Source: JAXHUE01 sp034189655 (GTDB lineage Bacteria; Chloroflexota; Dehalococcoidia; E44-bin15). From it: DNA of 64,000 nt. The stretch spans positions 58,551 to 122,550 of the forward strand of contig JAXHUE010000001.1 in assembly GCA_034189655.1 (NCBI GenBank), written 5' to 3'. The notes beneath the pieces are model-generated. The model was not told where the DNA came from. It saw nothing but the letters and a program-made list of their open reading frames with translations, and did not search any database. A program made the position numbers and the translations under genes. Below, piece by piece: positions 23,494-32,070 of the stretch. Numbering within the stretch: the stretch's first letter is position 1; each line of letters starts with the position of its first letter.

Positions 23494-23521
23494 TTGCCCA
23501 CGGCCCAATACATAGTATAAT
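23494..23521 (+). promoter_or_regulatory. Divergent promoters with overlapping -10 elements
   Basis: Plus strand: TTGCCC, 16-base spacer, TATAAT (23516-23521). On the minus strand TATACT occupies 23514-23519. The two -10 boxes share four bases, so polymerase should be able to serve only one direction at a time. Confidence 0.55.
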
Positions 23522-23571
23522 TTAACAAGAGAGAATTGGCCAGCGCACGAGCGATTCAACAAGGGAGGGCC

Positions 23572-24147
23572 ATGGGAGAGCTTAAGAGCGCCTTCGAGAG
23601 GGCACTGGAGAAGGCAGACGGCCTGGGCACACTGTCCCCCCAGGAGATGAGAGGGCTCAAAGAGGCAGAGTTCGTCCCCGTGGGGCGGGCGCTCGCCGAG
23701 CGCTACCTGGGGCACGGCCACACCAGGGTGCTCTCAGACGAGGCGTCCAGGTACCACGGAGAAGAGAGGGACATCGTCTCCCGCGCCGCCCTGGAGAGGC
23801 TGGTGGAGGCCATCGACGTACGCGAAGGGGAGCGCAGCGAGAGGGCGCTCGCCGCCATCCCGGCCCTCGCCGGGGCCGGCCACGCCGCCGAGGCCATCGG
23901 GGCCATCAGGGGCCTCCTGGAGGAGCACAGGCAGGCAGTGGAGCAGAGGTTCAGCCAGCAGAGGGAGCAGCGCGAGAGGCAGATAAGGGAGCTGCTCCAC
24001 CAGATGCGCATCGCGGGGAGCGCCGTGGGCGATGTCAACCCCAGCTCAAGCGATGCCTGGAGGCAGGACGCCCACGAGCTCGACGCCCGCTTCGACGAGA
24101 GGCTGGGCGAGCTCAAAGGGCAGCTGCGGGCATCCCTGCCCCGGTGA
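23572..24147 (+). CDS. Hypothetical helical protein
   Basis: 191 residues from the ATG at 23572 (GGGAGGG upstream). No family recognised. The sequence is rich in Ala, Glu, Arg and Leu, has no signal peptide or membrane segment, and contains a likely coiled coil at about 115-150 (HRQAVEQRFSQQREQRERQ). A C-terminal ELDARFDERLGELKGQL segment looks helical too. It is transcribed divergently from the MBL hydrolase and ends 104 bases before the end of serS. Codon use matches the neighbours, so it is probably a real gene. Confidence 0.65.
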   Translation: MGELKSAFERALEKADGLGTLSPQEMRGLKEAEFVPVGRALAERYLGHGHTRVLSDEASRYHGEERDIVSRAALERLVEAIDVREGERSERALAAIPALAGAGHAAEAIGAIRGLLEEHRQAVEQRFSQQREQRERQIRELLHQMRIAGSAVGDVNPSSSDAWRQDAHELDARFDERLGELKGQLRASLPR

Positions 24148-24251
24148 GCGGCCACAGGCCCCCAGCACCGACCCTCCTCTTATCTTGGGGCCCTCTCCCC
24201 CACCCCTTGACCGGGCCACCCACACCCGCGAGGTGAGCAGACGTCTGGCCC

Positions 24252-25556
24252 TCACCGTATGACATCGAAGCCGGTATAGGGGTGCAGCGCCTGGGGGATG
24301 GCGATGCTGCCGTCGCGCTGCTGGTAGTTCTCCAGCACCGAGATGAGCACGCGGGGGAGGCCCAGCCCAGACCCGTTCAGCGTGTGGCAGAACTGGGGCT
24401 TGGCCCCGGCCTCGGGGCGGAAGCGGACGTTGGCACGGCGGGCCTGGAAGTCGGTGCAGTTGGAGCACGAGCTTACCTCCAGCCACTCGCCACAGCCGGG
24501 GGCCCACACCTCGATATCGTAGGACTTGGCAGAGGCGAAACCGAGGTCGCCGCTGCAGAGCTGGAGCACGCGATAGGGGAGTCCCAGGCGGCGGCACACC
24601 TCCTCGGCATCGGCCACCATCAGCTCCAGCTCATCGAAGGAGTGCTCCGGCTCGGTGAACTTGTAGAGCTCCACCTTGTCGAACTGGTGGCCCCGCTTTA
24701 TCCCCCTGGTGTCCTTGCCCGCCGACATCTTCTCCCGGCGGAAGCACGGGGTGTAGGCCACGTAGCGGAGGGGGAGGACCCCCGGGGTGAGCACCTCGTC
24801 GCGGTGCAGGTTGGTGAGCGGCACCTCTGCCGTGGGCACGAGCCAGAAGTCGTCCTCCTCGTCGTGGTACAGGTTGTCGGCGAACTTGGGCAGGTTGCCC
24901 GAGCCCACCATGCACTCGCGCTTCACCATGAACGGGGGGTACACCTCGGTGTAGCCCCGCTCGCTCGCGTGGAGGTGCAGCATGAACGATATGAGCGCCC
25001 GCTGCAGGCGGGCCCCCGCCCCTTTGAGCACGTAGAAGCGCGTGCCCGAGAGCTTCACACCCCTCTCGAAGTCGATTATCCCCAGCGACTCGCCCAGCTC
25101 CCAGTGGGGCCTGGCGGTAATGTCGAGCTCCCCGGCCTGGCCCCAGGTGCGCACCACGACGTTGTCGCCCTCGCCGCGTCCCGGGGGCACACTGTCGTGG
25201 GGGATGTTGGGCACGCGGAGCAGGAGGTCGTTGAGCTCCTCCTCCACCGACCCCAGCAGCTCATCCAATGCCTTGGCCTTGCCGCCGACCTCGCGCACCT
25301 CGGCCATGAGCCGCTCCTCCTGGTCGGCAGGCGTCCCCTCTCCCCCCTCTGCCTCCTGGGCCTGGGCGGTCTTCATCCTCCCTATGGCCTTGCTCAGCTC
25401 GTTGCGCCGCGAGCGCAGCGCCTCCACCTCCACCAGGAGGCGACGGCGCCGCTCGTCGAGGTGGAGTATCTCGTCTATGGGCGCGGTGTCGCTGCGCCTG
25501 TCCAGCGCCTGGCGCACCGTGTCTGGGTTTTCCCTGATGAACTGAAGGCTGAGCAC
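24252..25556 (-). CDS. serS: Seryl-tRNA synthetase
   Basis: 434 residues from a GTG at 25556, giving the usual VLSLQFIRENPDTV start with GGGAGGGGGAG upstream. The N-terminal coiled-coil arm (about 30-110) binds tRNA-Ser. The class II core follows, with FRREKMSAGKDTRG (motif 2) and GSGLGLPRVLISVLENYQ (motif 3). It charges tRNA-Ser in the cytoplasm. Last gene of the greA-lysS-serS cluster, 78 bases after lysS. Confidence 0.96.
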   Translation of the reverse strand: MLSLQFIRENPDTVRQALDRRSDTAPIDEILHLDERRRRLLVEVEALRSRRNELSKAIGRMKTAQAQEAEGGEGTPADQEERLMAEVREVGGKAKALDELLGSVEEELNDLLLRVPNIPHDSVPPGRGEGDNVVVRTWGQAGELDITARPHWELGESLGIIDFERGVKLSGTRFYVLKGAGARLQRALISFMLHLHASERGYTEVYPPFMVKRECMVGSGNLPKFADNLYHDEEDDFWLVPTAEVPLTNLHRDEVLTPGVLPLRYVAYTPCFRREKMSAGKDTRGIKRGHQFDKVELYKFTEPEHSFDELELMVADAEEVCRRLGLPYRVLQLCSGDLGFASAKSYDIEVWAPGCGEWLEVSSCSNCTDFQARRANVRFRPEAGAKPQFCHTLNGSGLGLPRVLISVLENYQQRDGSIAIPQALHPYTGFDVIR

Positions 25557-25634
25557 TGCTACTCCCCCTCCCGTGGGCTCACCGCCAGAGGCGGTGTGGC
25601 CCCGGCCCGACTCTATGTCCAGCACCCTGACGCA

Positions 25635-27119
25635 CTACCTGGAGCGAAGCTGGGGAAAGAGGATGACCTCCCGTATCGACTGCTGGTCGGTGAGCAGCAT
25701 GACCAGCCGGTCGATGCCCACCCCCAGCCCGCCGGTGGGCGGCATGCCGTGCTCCAGTGCCAGCAGGAAGTCCTCGTCCACACGCTCCGTCTCCTCGTCG
25801 CCGGCGAGCGCGCGCAGCCTCTCCTGCTCCTCGAACCGCTGCCGCTGCTCGATGGGGTCGTTGAGCTCGGTGAAGGCGTTGGCGATCTCCATCCCGCCGG
25901 CAAACGCCTCGAAGCGCTCCACCAGCCGCTCGCTCTCCGGCTTCCTCTTGGCGAGCGGTGAGAGCTCCACGGGGTAGTCCACCACGATGGTGGGCTGGAC
26001 CAGCGCAGGCTCGACGAAGGAGGAGATGAGCTTATCGATGAGCTTGCCCACCCCCCGGATATCGCCGGTGAACACCCCGATCTCCTCCATGCGGTGCTTG
26101 AGCGACGACTCGTCGCGGTACTCCTCGATGTCTATGCCGCAGCCCTCCACGATGGCCTCCCGCAGCGTGACGCGCTGCCACGGCGGCGCCAGGTCCACCG
26201 CGGTGCCCGCGTAGGACACGACCGTCGAGCCCCGCACCTCGTTGGCAACCGACGCCACCATCTGCTCCAGCATGGCCATGACGTCGGTGTAGTCGGCGTA
26301 GGCCTCGTAGCTCTCCAGCATGGTGAACTCAGGGTTGTGCCTGGTGGAGATGCCCTCGTTGCGAAAGATACGCCCAATCTCGTACACCTTGTCGAAGCCG
26401 CCGATGACCAGCCGCTTCAAGTAGAGCTCGGTGGCGATGCGCAGGTAGAGGTCCTGGTCCAGCGCGTGGTGGTGGGTGACGAAGGGACGTGCGGCGGCGC
26501 CCCCGGGGCTCGCGTGGAACACCGGCGTCTCCACCTCGATGAAGCCGCGCTCGTCGAGGAAGCGCCTCACTGCGGAGACAGCCTTGCTGCGGGCCCTGAA
26601 TATGGCGCCGATGCCCTCGTTGGAGATGGTGTCCAGGTAGCGCTGCCGGTAGCGCTTCTCCACGTCGGCCAGCCCGTGCCACTTCTCGGGCAGCGGCTGG
26701 AGCGACTTGGCCAGCACGGCGAAGTCAGATACCTCCAGCGTTATCTCGCCGCTGCGCGTCCTGAAGAGCCCTCCCTCGGCACCGACGATGTCGCCGATAT
26801 CGAGGTCGCTGAGCAGCGCGAACTGGTCCCCCAGCCCGTCCTTCCTGAAATAGAGCTGGATGCGGCCGCTGCCATCCTTGATATCCGCGAAGGACGCCTT
26901 CCCCATGTCCCGCGAGGCCACGATGCGGCCGGCAAGCCTCACCGCGGGTCGCTGGCCCTGGTCGGCGCCGGCCTCCTCCCAGTGCTCGAAGAGGGCGGCC
27001 GCCTCTTTCGTGGTGTGGCTACGGCGGTAGCGGGGGGGGTAGGGGTCGATGCCCCGCTCCCTGATCCTCTCAAGCTTGTCGCGTCGCCACTGGAGGATAT
27101 CGTCGGAGCGCGTGGGCAT
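25635..27119 (-). CDS. lysS: Lysyl-tRNA synthetase, class II
   Basis: 494 residues, the usual length. An OB-fold anticodon-binding domain (about 55-160, VRLAGRIVASRDMGKASF) precedes the class II catalytic core with FRNEGISTRHNPEFTMLE (motif 2) and GLGVGIDRLVMLLT (motif 3). It charges tRNA-Lys. It starts 3 bases after the greA stop, so the two are co-transcribed and coupled. Confidence 0.96.
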   Translation of the reverse strand: MPTRSDDILQWRRDKLERIRERGIDPYPPRYRRSHTTKEAAALFEHWEEAGADQGQRPAVRLAGRIVASRDMGKASFADIKDGSGRIQLYFRKDGLGDQFALLSDLDIGDIVGAEGGLFRTRSGEITLEVSDFAVLAKSLQPLPEKWHGLADVEKRYRQRYLDTISNEGIGAIFRARSKAVSAVRRFLDERGFIEVETPVFHASPGGAAARPFVTHHHALDQDLYLRIATELYLKRLVIGGFDKVYEIGRIFRNEGISTRHNPEFTMLESYEAYADYTDVMAMLEQMVASVANEVRGSTVVSYAGTAVDLAPPWQRVTLREAIVEGCGIDIEEYRDESSLKHRMEEIGVFTGDIRGVGKLIDKLISSFVEPALVQPTIVVDYPVELSPLAKRKPESERLVERFEAFAGGMEIANAFTELNDPIEQRQRFEEQERLRALAGDEETERVDEDFLLALEHGMPPTGGLGVGIDRLVMLLTDQQSIREVILFPQLRSR

Positions 27120-27122
27120 CTC

Positions 27123-27593
27123 TCACGCGATCTCCAGGATTTTGAGCTTGAGCACCCCTGCGGGGGCATCCACATCCACCTCGTCGCCCACCCGCCGGCT
27201 GAGCAGCGCCCGGCCCACGGGGGACACGTGGGAGATCTTGCCCTCCTCCGGGCTGGCCTCGGCGCTGCCGACGATGGTGTAGTGCTCCTCGCGGCCATCT
27301 GGGTCGCAGACGGTCACCGTGGAGCCTATCTCCACCCGGTCGGATGCCGCGTCCTCGTGGTGGACGATGACGGCATTGCGGATTATCTTCTCCAGCACGA
27401 GTATCCTCCCCTCGACGAAGCCCTGCTCGTTCTTGGCCTCCTCGTACTCAGGGGTGTTGACCGTGCTGCGCAGCTCCTTGGCCCTCTGGATCTTCTCCGC
27501 CACCTCGTGACGGCGAACGGTGCGCAGGTATTCCAGCTCCTCCTCCAGCCTGGTCAGGCCCTCAGGGGTGAGAAACTCCTTCTCCTCGGACAT
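27123..27593 (-). CDS. greA: Transcription elongation factor GreA
   Basis: 156 residues from the ATG at 27593, which follows a perfect AAGGAGGTGA ribosome binding site. The N-terminal coiled coil (about 5-75) includes FLTPEGLTRLEEELEYL; the C-terminal FKBP-like domain includes ISHVSPVGRALLSRRVGDEV. GreA enters the RNA polymerase secondary channel and stimulates cleavage of backtracked transcripts. Its leader holds an intrinsic terminator (27617-27648), so expression is probably attenuated. It leads the lysS-serS operon. Confidence 0.95.
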   Translation of the reverse strand: MSEEKEFLTPEGLTRLEEELEYLRTVRRHEVAEKIQRAKELRSTVNTPEYEEAKNEQGFVEGRILVLEKIIRNAVIVHHEDAASDRVEIGSTVTVCDPDGREEHYTIVGSAEASPEEGKISHVSPVGRALLSRRVGDEVDVDAPAGVLKLKILEIA

Positions 27594-27616
27594 CCCATCA
27601 CCTCCTTCCACCCGTC

Positions 27617-27648
27617 TAAAAAAGACTGAAGGTCGCCGACCCTCAGTC
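27617..27648 (-). terminator. Attenuator-like intrinsic terminator in the greA leader
   Basis: On the minus-strand transcript, an 11-bp stem (one G-U pair) with a 3-base loop (arms 27638-27648 and 27624-27634) is followed directly by six U residues. It lies between the greA promoter and the ribosome binding site, about 10 bases before the latter. Terminated transcripts would be roughly 55-60 bases long. Confidence 0.8.
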
Positions 27649-27681
27649 CCCGATACTAGTATTATGAATGAACGATACCCT

Positions 27682-27710
27682 ATTATAACTGCAAACGCGC
27701 CAGTTGTAAA
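27682..27710 (-). promoter_or_regulatory. Promoter of greA-lysS-serS
   Basis: Minus-strand TTTACA, 17-base spacer, TATAAT. The predicted start is near 27675, giving a leader of about 82 bases. Confidence 0.75.
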
Positions 27711-27717
27711 GCCCCAT

Positions 27718-27746
27718 TTGTGTCGAGTGCCCTTTCGTGGTACAAT
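27718..27746 (+). promoter_or_regulatory. Possible upstream promoter for rsmD-coaD
   Basis: TTGTGT, 17-base spacer, TACAAT. It would give a leader of about 90 bases. Weaker than the promoter at 27803-27830. Confidence 0.35.
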
Positions 27747-27802
27747 GGCACTGATGACGATGCCTTATCGATTATGCATCCCTATATCGCACACGCAACC
27801 TC

Positions 27803-27830
27803 TTGACTCCATCACCATTCTCCGTATAAT
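27803..27830 (+). promoter_or_regulatory. Promoter of rsmD-coaD
   Basis: TTGACT, 16-base spacer, TATAAT. The predicted start is near 27837, only a few bases before the ATG at 27844, so rsmD could be translated from a nearly leaderless message. Confidence 0.6.
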
Positions 27831-27843
27831 GTAAAGTCAGTCC

Positions 27844-28431
27844 ATGGCACAAGGGTCGGTGCAGAAGCCCATTTTGAGGATGCGCATCATTGCCGGTAAG
27901 GCCAGGGGAATGCCCATCAAGGCGGCCAAGGGCGTTTCCATCCGGCCTACCTCAGACCTGGTTCGAGGTGCGATCTTTTCCATCCTGGAATCGATGCCTG
28001 CCGGGTGGTCTTCAGTGCTCGACCTCTACGCCGGCACAGGCTCCATGGGCATTGAGGCACTCAGCCGGGGCGCCGAGTGGGTCGACTTCGTGGAGCAGAA
28101 CCCCAGGTGCTGCTCCGCCATCAAGGAGAACCTGGCACAGTGCGGGCTTGCGGCGCAGGCCCACGTGTGCTGTTGCAGCGTAACGAAGGCCCTGGCCTCC
28201 CTCCATAAGAGGTACGACATAGTCATAATGGGCCCACCATATCGGGAACGTTCAGTGATCGATGCCTTAGCGCAGCTCGCCACCTCGACCCTGGTAGGGC
28301 CAGGGTCCATCGTCGTAGTGGAGCACTCCTACCGACTCCCCTTGAGCCCAGCCTACGGCGACCTCCACCTAGCCAAAGAGCGCCGCCACGGCGATACCTG
28401 CATCTCTATATATCAGCAGGAGGGAGACTAG
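27844..28431 (+). CDS. rsmD: 16S rRNA (guanine966-N2)-methyltransferase RsmD family
   Basis: 195 residues from 27844; family members usually start at MRIIAGKARG, which is the ATG at 27880, so the true start is uncertain (neither has a well-spaced ribosome binding site). The SAM motif DLYAGTGSMGIEALSRGA and the N-terminal RPTSDLVRGAIFSIL are typical of RsmD. The catalytic motif IV, normally D-P-P-Y/F, reads IVIMGPPYRERS, with Gly in place of the Asp. The enzyme methylates G966 in the small-subunit rRNA. It is followed two bases later by coaD, the common rsmD-coaD arrangement. Confidence 0.88.
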   Translation: MAQGSVQKPILRMRIIAGKARGMPIKAAKGVSIRPTSDLVRGAIFSILESMPAGWSSVLDLYAGTGSMGIEALSRGAEWVDFVEQNPRCCSAIKENLAQCGLAAQAHVCCCSVTKALASLHKRYDIVIMGPPYRERSVIDALAQLATSTLVGPGSIVVVEHSYRLPLSPAYGDLHLAKERRHGDTCISIYQQEGD

Positions 28432-28433
28432 CT

Positions 28434-28913
28434 TTGGTTATTGCCATCTACCCCGGCAGCTTCGACCCGGTTACCAATGGTCACGTGGACATCGCGGAGC
28501 GGGCGTCATTCCTCTTCGATGAGCTGGTGGTGGCCGTCTACGACGCCCCGCCCAAGCACCTCCTGTTCACCACGGAGGAGCGGGTAGCGCTGATGAAGGA
28601 GGCCACGAGACACATCCCCAACGCCCGGGTGGTATCCTACACCGGCCTCACCGTCGAGATAGCCCGCAAGATGCTGGCCAAGGTCATCGTCCGTGGCCTA
28701 AGGATGAGCTCCGACTTCGAGAGGGAGTTCGAGATGGCCTTGATGAACAAGAAGCTCGTCCCCGACCTGGAGCTGGTGTGCTTCATGACCAAGCTGGAGT
28801 TCGAGTTCATCAGCTCCAGCCTGCTCAAGGAGGTCGCCCGGCTCGGCGGCAACATAGATGACCTGGTACCCAGCAACGTCGCCCGGGCCCTAAAGGAGAA
28901 GTTTGGCTGCTGA
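28434..28913 (+). CDS. coaD: Phosphopantetheine adenylyltransferase
   Basis: 159 residues, full family length. It begins with a TTG codon two bases after the rsmD stop; AGGAGGG lies about 10 bases upstream and no better start gives the conserved N-terminus. The nucleotidyltransferase motif T-x-G-H is in YPGSFDPVTNGH (14-17) and the C-terminal ISSSLLKEVA is conserved. It catalyses the penultimate step of coenzyme A synthesis, fitting the CoA-thioester metabolism of the region. Confidence 0.95.
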   Translation: MVIAIYPGSFDPVTNGHVDIAERASFLFDELVVAVYDAPPKHLLFTTEERVALMKEATRHIPNARVVSYTGLTVEIARKMLAKVIVRGLRMSSDFEREFEMALMNKKLVPDLELVCFMTKLEFEFISSSLLKEVARLGGNIDDLVPSNVARALKEKFGC

Positions 28914-29031
28914 AAGGACCCACCCTCCATCAGCGACACACGCCGCGGGCCAGACCTCACCATGCCCCTCAGCGCTGCACTGCCCTGCCTGTGGATACCG
29001 CTCGCACCGCGCCGCAGAGGAAGGAGTCTAG

Positions 29032-30222
29032 ATGGCACAGGCCCTGTCACATATCAAGGTGTTAGACCTGGGCCACCACATCGCCGGTCCCTACTGTAGC
29101 CGCCTCCTCGCCGACTACGGCGCAGAGGTGATAAAGGTAGAGATGCCCGGCGAGGGCGACGGGGCACGGAGGCAGGGGCCCTTCCTACACGATGTGCCCC
29201 ACCCGGAGAAGAGCGGCCTGTTCCTCTACTTAAACTACAACAAGAGGGCCATCACCCTGAACTTGAAGACCGATAGCGGCAGGAAGCTCTTCAAGGAGCT
29301 GGTGAGGGATGCCGACGTCCTGGTAGAGAACTTCGAGCCCCGGGTGATGGCCGGGCTGGGACTGGACTACCGGGCACTGGAGGAGATAAACCCCAGGCTG
29401 GTCATGACGTCTATCTCCAACTTCGGCCAGAGCGGGCCCTACCGCGATTTCAAGGCGAGCGAGCTCGTGGTCTACGCCATGGGCGGCCTGATGTACATCA
29501 TCGGCGCCTACGACCGCGAGCCCCTAAAGCACGGGCTCTCCCAGGGCCAGTACCTCGCGGCGGCCACCGCGGCCTCCGCCACCATGGCCGCCATCTACGC
29601 CCGCGGCGACGAGGGGGTGGGCCAGCACGTCGATGTTGCCATCGCCGAGTCCATCATGATGGGCATGTTCATGCACGCCGGGCCCTACGGCTACCAGGGC
29701 GCGGTGATGAGGAGACAGCCCAAGGTGGGCGCCATCTTCGACGACGTGATGACGACCAAGGACGGCTACATCGCCCCCGTCTTCTACGGCTACGTGGACT
29801 GGGATGCCTTCTCCCGCTTCATGGACTGCCCCGAGCTCGCCGACCCCAAGTTCGGAAGCCTCGCCGGCCGTCTCATGAACTCGGCGGAGTTCGAGGCACT
29901 GCTCCTGCCCAAGATCGCCCAGTGGTACAAGGACGACCTGTTCCACGCCGCCCAGGAGTGGCGTTTCGCCTTCGGCATAGTCAACACACCAGAGGACCTG
30001 GTTAAGTGTCCCCAGCTTCAGGAGAGGGGCTTCTTCGTCGATATCGACCACCCGCTGGCGGGCAGGCTCACCTACCCGGGCCCACCCTTCAAGATGAGCC
30101 AGACGCCGGCCCAGGTGCACAGGGCGGCCCCCCTCATGGGACAGCACAACGAGGAGGTCTACGGCGCCCTGGGATACACCAGGGCAGACCTCGTCGCATT
30201 GAGGGAGAGGGGGGTCATCTGA
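29032..30222 (+). CDS. Class III (CaiB/BaiF) CoA-transferase homologue lacking the catalytic Asp
   Basis: 396 residues; AGGAAGGAG precedes the ATG. Family features are IKVLDLGHHIAGPYCSRLLA, GAEVIKVEMPGEGD, SISNFGQSGPY and GQHNEEVYGALGYT. By alignment with its neighbour, the catalytic Asp position in HGLSQGQYLAAA is Gln173. It is upstream of the Asp-containing homologue at 30225 with two bases between the genes, mirroring the 4476/3193 pair. Likely the non-catalytic or CoA-binding subunit of a heteromeric transferase. Confidence 0.88.
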   Translation: MAQALSHIKVLDLGHHIAGPYCSRLLADYGAEVIKVEMPGEGDGARRQGPFLHDVPHPEKSGLFLYLNYNKRAITLNLKTDSGRKLFKELVRDADVLVENFEPRVMAGLGLDYRALEEINPRLVMTSISNFGQSGPYRDFKASELVVYAMGGLMYIIGAYDREPLKHGLSQGQYLAAATAASATMAAIYARGDEGVGQHVDVAIAESIMMGMFMHAGPYGYQGAVMRRQPKVGAIFDDVMTTKDGYIAPVFYGYVDWDAFSRFMDCPELADPKFGSLAGRLMNSAEFEALLLPKIAQWYKDDLFHAAQEWRFAFGIVNTPEDLVKCPQLQERGFFVDIDHPLAGRLTYPGPPFKMSQTPAQVHRAAPLMGQHNEEVYGALGYTRADLVALRERGVI

Positions 30223-30224
30223 CC

Positions 30225-31595
30225 ATGAGCGGTAAGCCACTCTCTGGAGTCCGTATCCTCGACCTGGGGGCGGCGTGGGCCATCCCCATCGCCACCAGGC
30301 ACCTGGCCATGCTGGGGGCAGAGGTGATCCACATCGAGTCCTGTGCCCGCCCCGATGTGAGCAGGTACGGGCAGCACGCCGAGAACACCACCGAGGGCCG
30401 CTTCTGGGAGACCGGCGGCCGCCACAACCACATCAACATGAACAAGAAGGCCATCACCCTGGACCTGACCAGGGACGAGGGCGTGCGCCTGTTCAAGGAG
30501 CTGGTGAAGATAAGCGACGTAGTGGCGGAGAACTTCTCGCCGCGGGTGATGAGGAACCTGGGCCTGCACTACGAGGCGCTGCGGGAGATACGGCCCGACC
30601 TCATCATGATATCCTCCAGTGGCTTCGGCCACAGCGGCCCGTGGGCCCACTACGGCGCGTGGGGGATGGGCATGGAGCCCACCGGCGGCATCAGCCACTT
30701 CACCGGCTACATCGAGGGGCGCCCCATCAAGTCGGGCATACCCTATACCGATATCCCCAGCGCCATGCACGGCACCCTGGCCATGCTCATCGCCCTCGAC
30801 TACCGCCGCCGCAGCGGCGAGGGCCAGTTCATCGACCTCTCGCAGAACGAGGTATCGGTCCAGCAGATCGGCGAGGCCATCATGGACTACACCATGAACG
30901 GCAGGGCGCAGGCCCGCATGGGCAACCGCCACCCCTCGATGGCCCCCCACGGCTGCTATCGCAGCCAGGGCAACGATAAGTGGATAGCCATCGCGGTATC
31001 GAGCGACGAGGAGTGGCAGGCCCTGTGCCACGCCATGGGAGACCCTCCGTGGAGCAGCGAGGAGCGCTTCAAGGATGCCCTCTCCCGGTGGCACAACCAG
31101 GACGAGCTCGACAGGCTCATCGAGGAGTGGACCGAGGCCAGGGACCACCACGAGACGATGCACACCCTGCAGCGGGCGGGCGTCCCCTGCGGGGCGGTGC
31201 TCACCCCCAAGGAGCTCTTCCTCGACCCCCACTACAGAGAGCGGGGCTACATACAGATGGTGGCCCACCCCAGGGAGGAGGGCATGGAGCACCTGGGGAC
31301 AAGGCCGTACATTGGCTTCCCCTGGAAGATGTCCCGGACGGAGACCACCCTCGAGCGCTCACCCATCCTCGGTGAGCACAACGAGTACGTCTTCGGCGAG
31401 CTCCTGGGGCTGCCCCGCGAGGAGATGGAGAAGCTCGAGCGCGAGGGCATCATCGGCAGAGAGCCCCTCTCCATGGAGCCCACGTCGGTGGGCTCGACCA
31501 TAGTGCCCCTCTCCCTGATGAAGGAGATGGGCCGCATCGAGGAGTGGGACGAGGACTTCCACCAGATACTGGGCCTCGACACGGGGCCGCCGTGA
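30225..31595 (+). CDS. Class III (CaiB/BaiF) CoA-transferase, Asp-containing subunit
   Basis: 456 residues from the ATG at 30225, two bases after the previous stop; the frame is open further upstream only as a shadow of that gene. VRILDLGAAWAI, GAEVIHIES, ISSSGFGHSGPW and GEHNEYVFGELLG mark the family. The predicted catalytic residue is Asp176 in GIPYTDIPSAMHG. The C-terminus is about 40 residues longer than in the 3193-4443 homologue. Probably co-transcribed with the downstream ferredoxin. Confidence 0.9.
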   Translation: MSGKPLSGVRILDLGAAWAIPIATRHLAMLGAEVIHIESCARPDVSRYGQHAENTTEGRFWETGGRHNHINMNKKAITLDLTRDEGVRLFKELVKISDVVAENFSPRVMRNLGLHYEALREIRPDLIMISSSGFGHSGPWAHYGAWGMGMEPTGGISHFTGYIEGRPIKSGIPYTDIPSAMHGTLAMLIALDYRRRSGEGQFIDLSQNEVSVQQIGEAIMDYTMNGRAQARMGNRHPSMAPHGCYRSQGNDKWIAIAVSSDEEWQALCHAMGDPPWSSEERFKDALSRWHNQDELDRLIEEWTEARDHHETMHTLQRAGVPCGAVLTPKELFLDPHYRERGYIQMVAHPREEGMEHLGTRPYIGFPWKMSRTETTLERSPILGEHNEYVFGELLGLPREEMEKLEREGIIGREPLSMEPTSVGSTIVPLSLMKEMGRIEEWDEDFHQILGLDTGPP

Positions 31596-31674
31596 GTCCG
31601 GTAAACGCCAGGAGGTGACGCGGTGTAGAGCGAGCGCGCTATCGAGACGGCAAACGATAAAGGAGGTACCAAAG

Positions 31675-31950
31675 GTGGCCTTTAAGATCACAGAGGAGTG
31701 CATCAGCTGCGGGGCGTGCGAGGCGGAGTGCAAGAACGAGGCTATATCCGAGGGCGACACCATCTACGTGATCGACCCGGACAAGTGCACCGAGTGCGTC
31801 GGCTGGTTCGCCGAGCAGCGCTGCGCCGAGGTATGCCCCATCGATAACTGCTGCATACCGGACCCAGCGCACGCAGAGACCAAAGAGCAGCTTCTGGCCA
31901 AGTGGCGGAAGCAGAACCCCGGTGAGGAGCCCGCTCCCGGCACGTTCTAG
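31675..31950 (+). CDS. 2[4Fe-4S] ferredoxin, YfhL/Allochromatium type
   Basis: 91 residues from a GTG at 31675 (AAAGGAGGT 7 bases upstream). The first cluster motif is CISCGACEAECKNEA. The second is CTEC, an eight-residue loop (VGWFAEQR), then CAEVCPIDNC; the enlarged Cys-x2-Cys-x8-Cys-x3-Cys spacing is diagnostic of Alvin-type ferredoxins, which have one very low potential cluster. It probably carries electrons for the CoA-ester pathway encoded by the upstream genes or for a reductase elsewhere. Confidence 0.92.
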   Translation: MAFKITEECISCGACEAECKNEAISEGDTIYVIDPDKCTECVGWFAEQRCAEVCPIDNCCIPDPAHAETKEQLLAKWRKQNPGEEPAPGTF

Positions 31951-32070
31951 CGAGCACGTAGCGGACAGGAGCGGCCTCTCCCCGGCCAGATACGTGGCAC
32001 CTCGACCCACGGCGAAGGTGCACGGTGCCATTCATTGCTTCCTTGGAATGGCGCGGTGGGTGTAGTGTTG

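Noticed and set aside
24148..24251. Terminator between the helical protein gene and serS
   Set aside because: The only pairing (GGCCCC/GGGGCC) has a loop of about 30 bases and no T-run.
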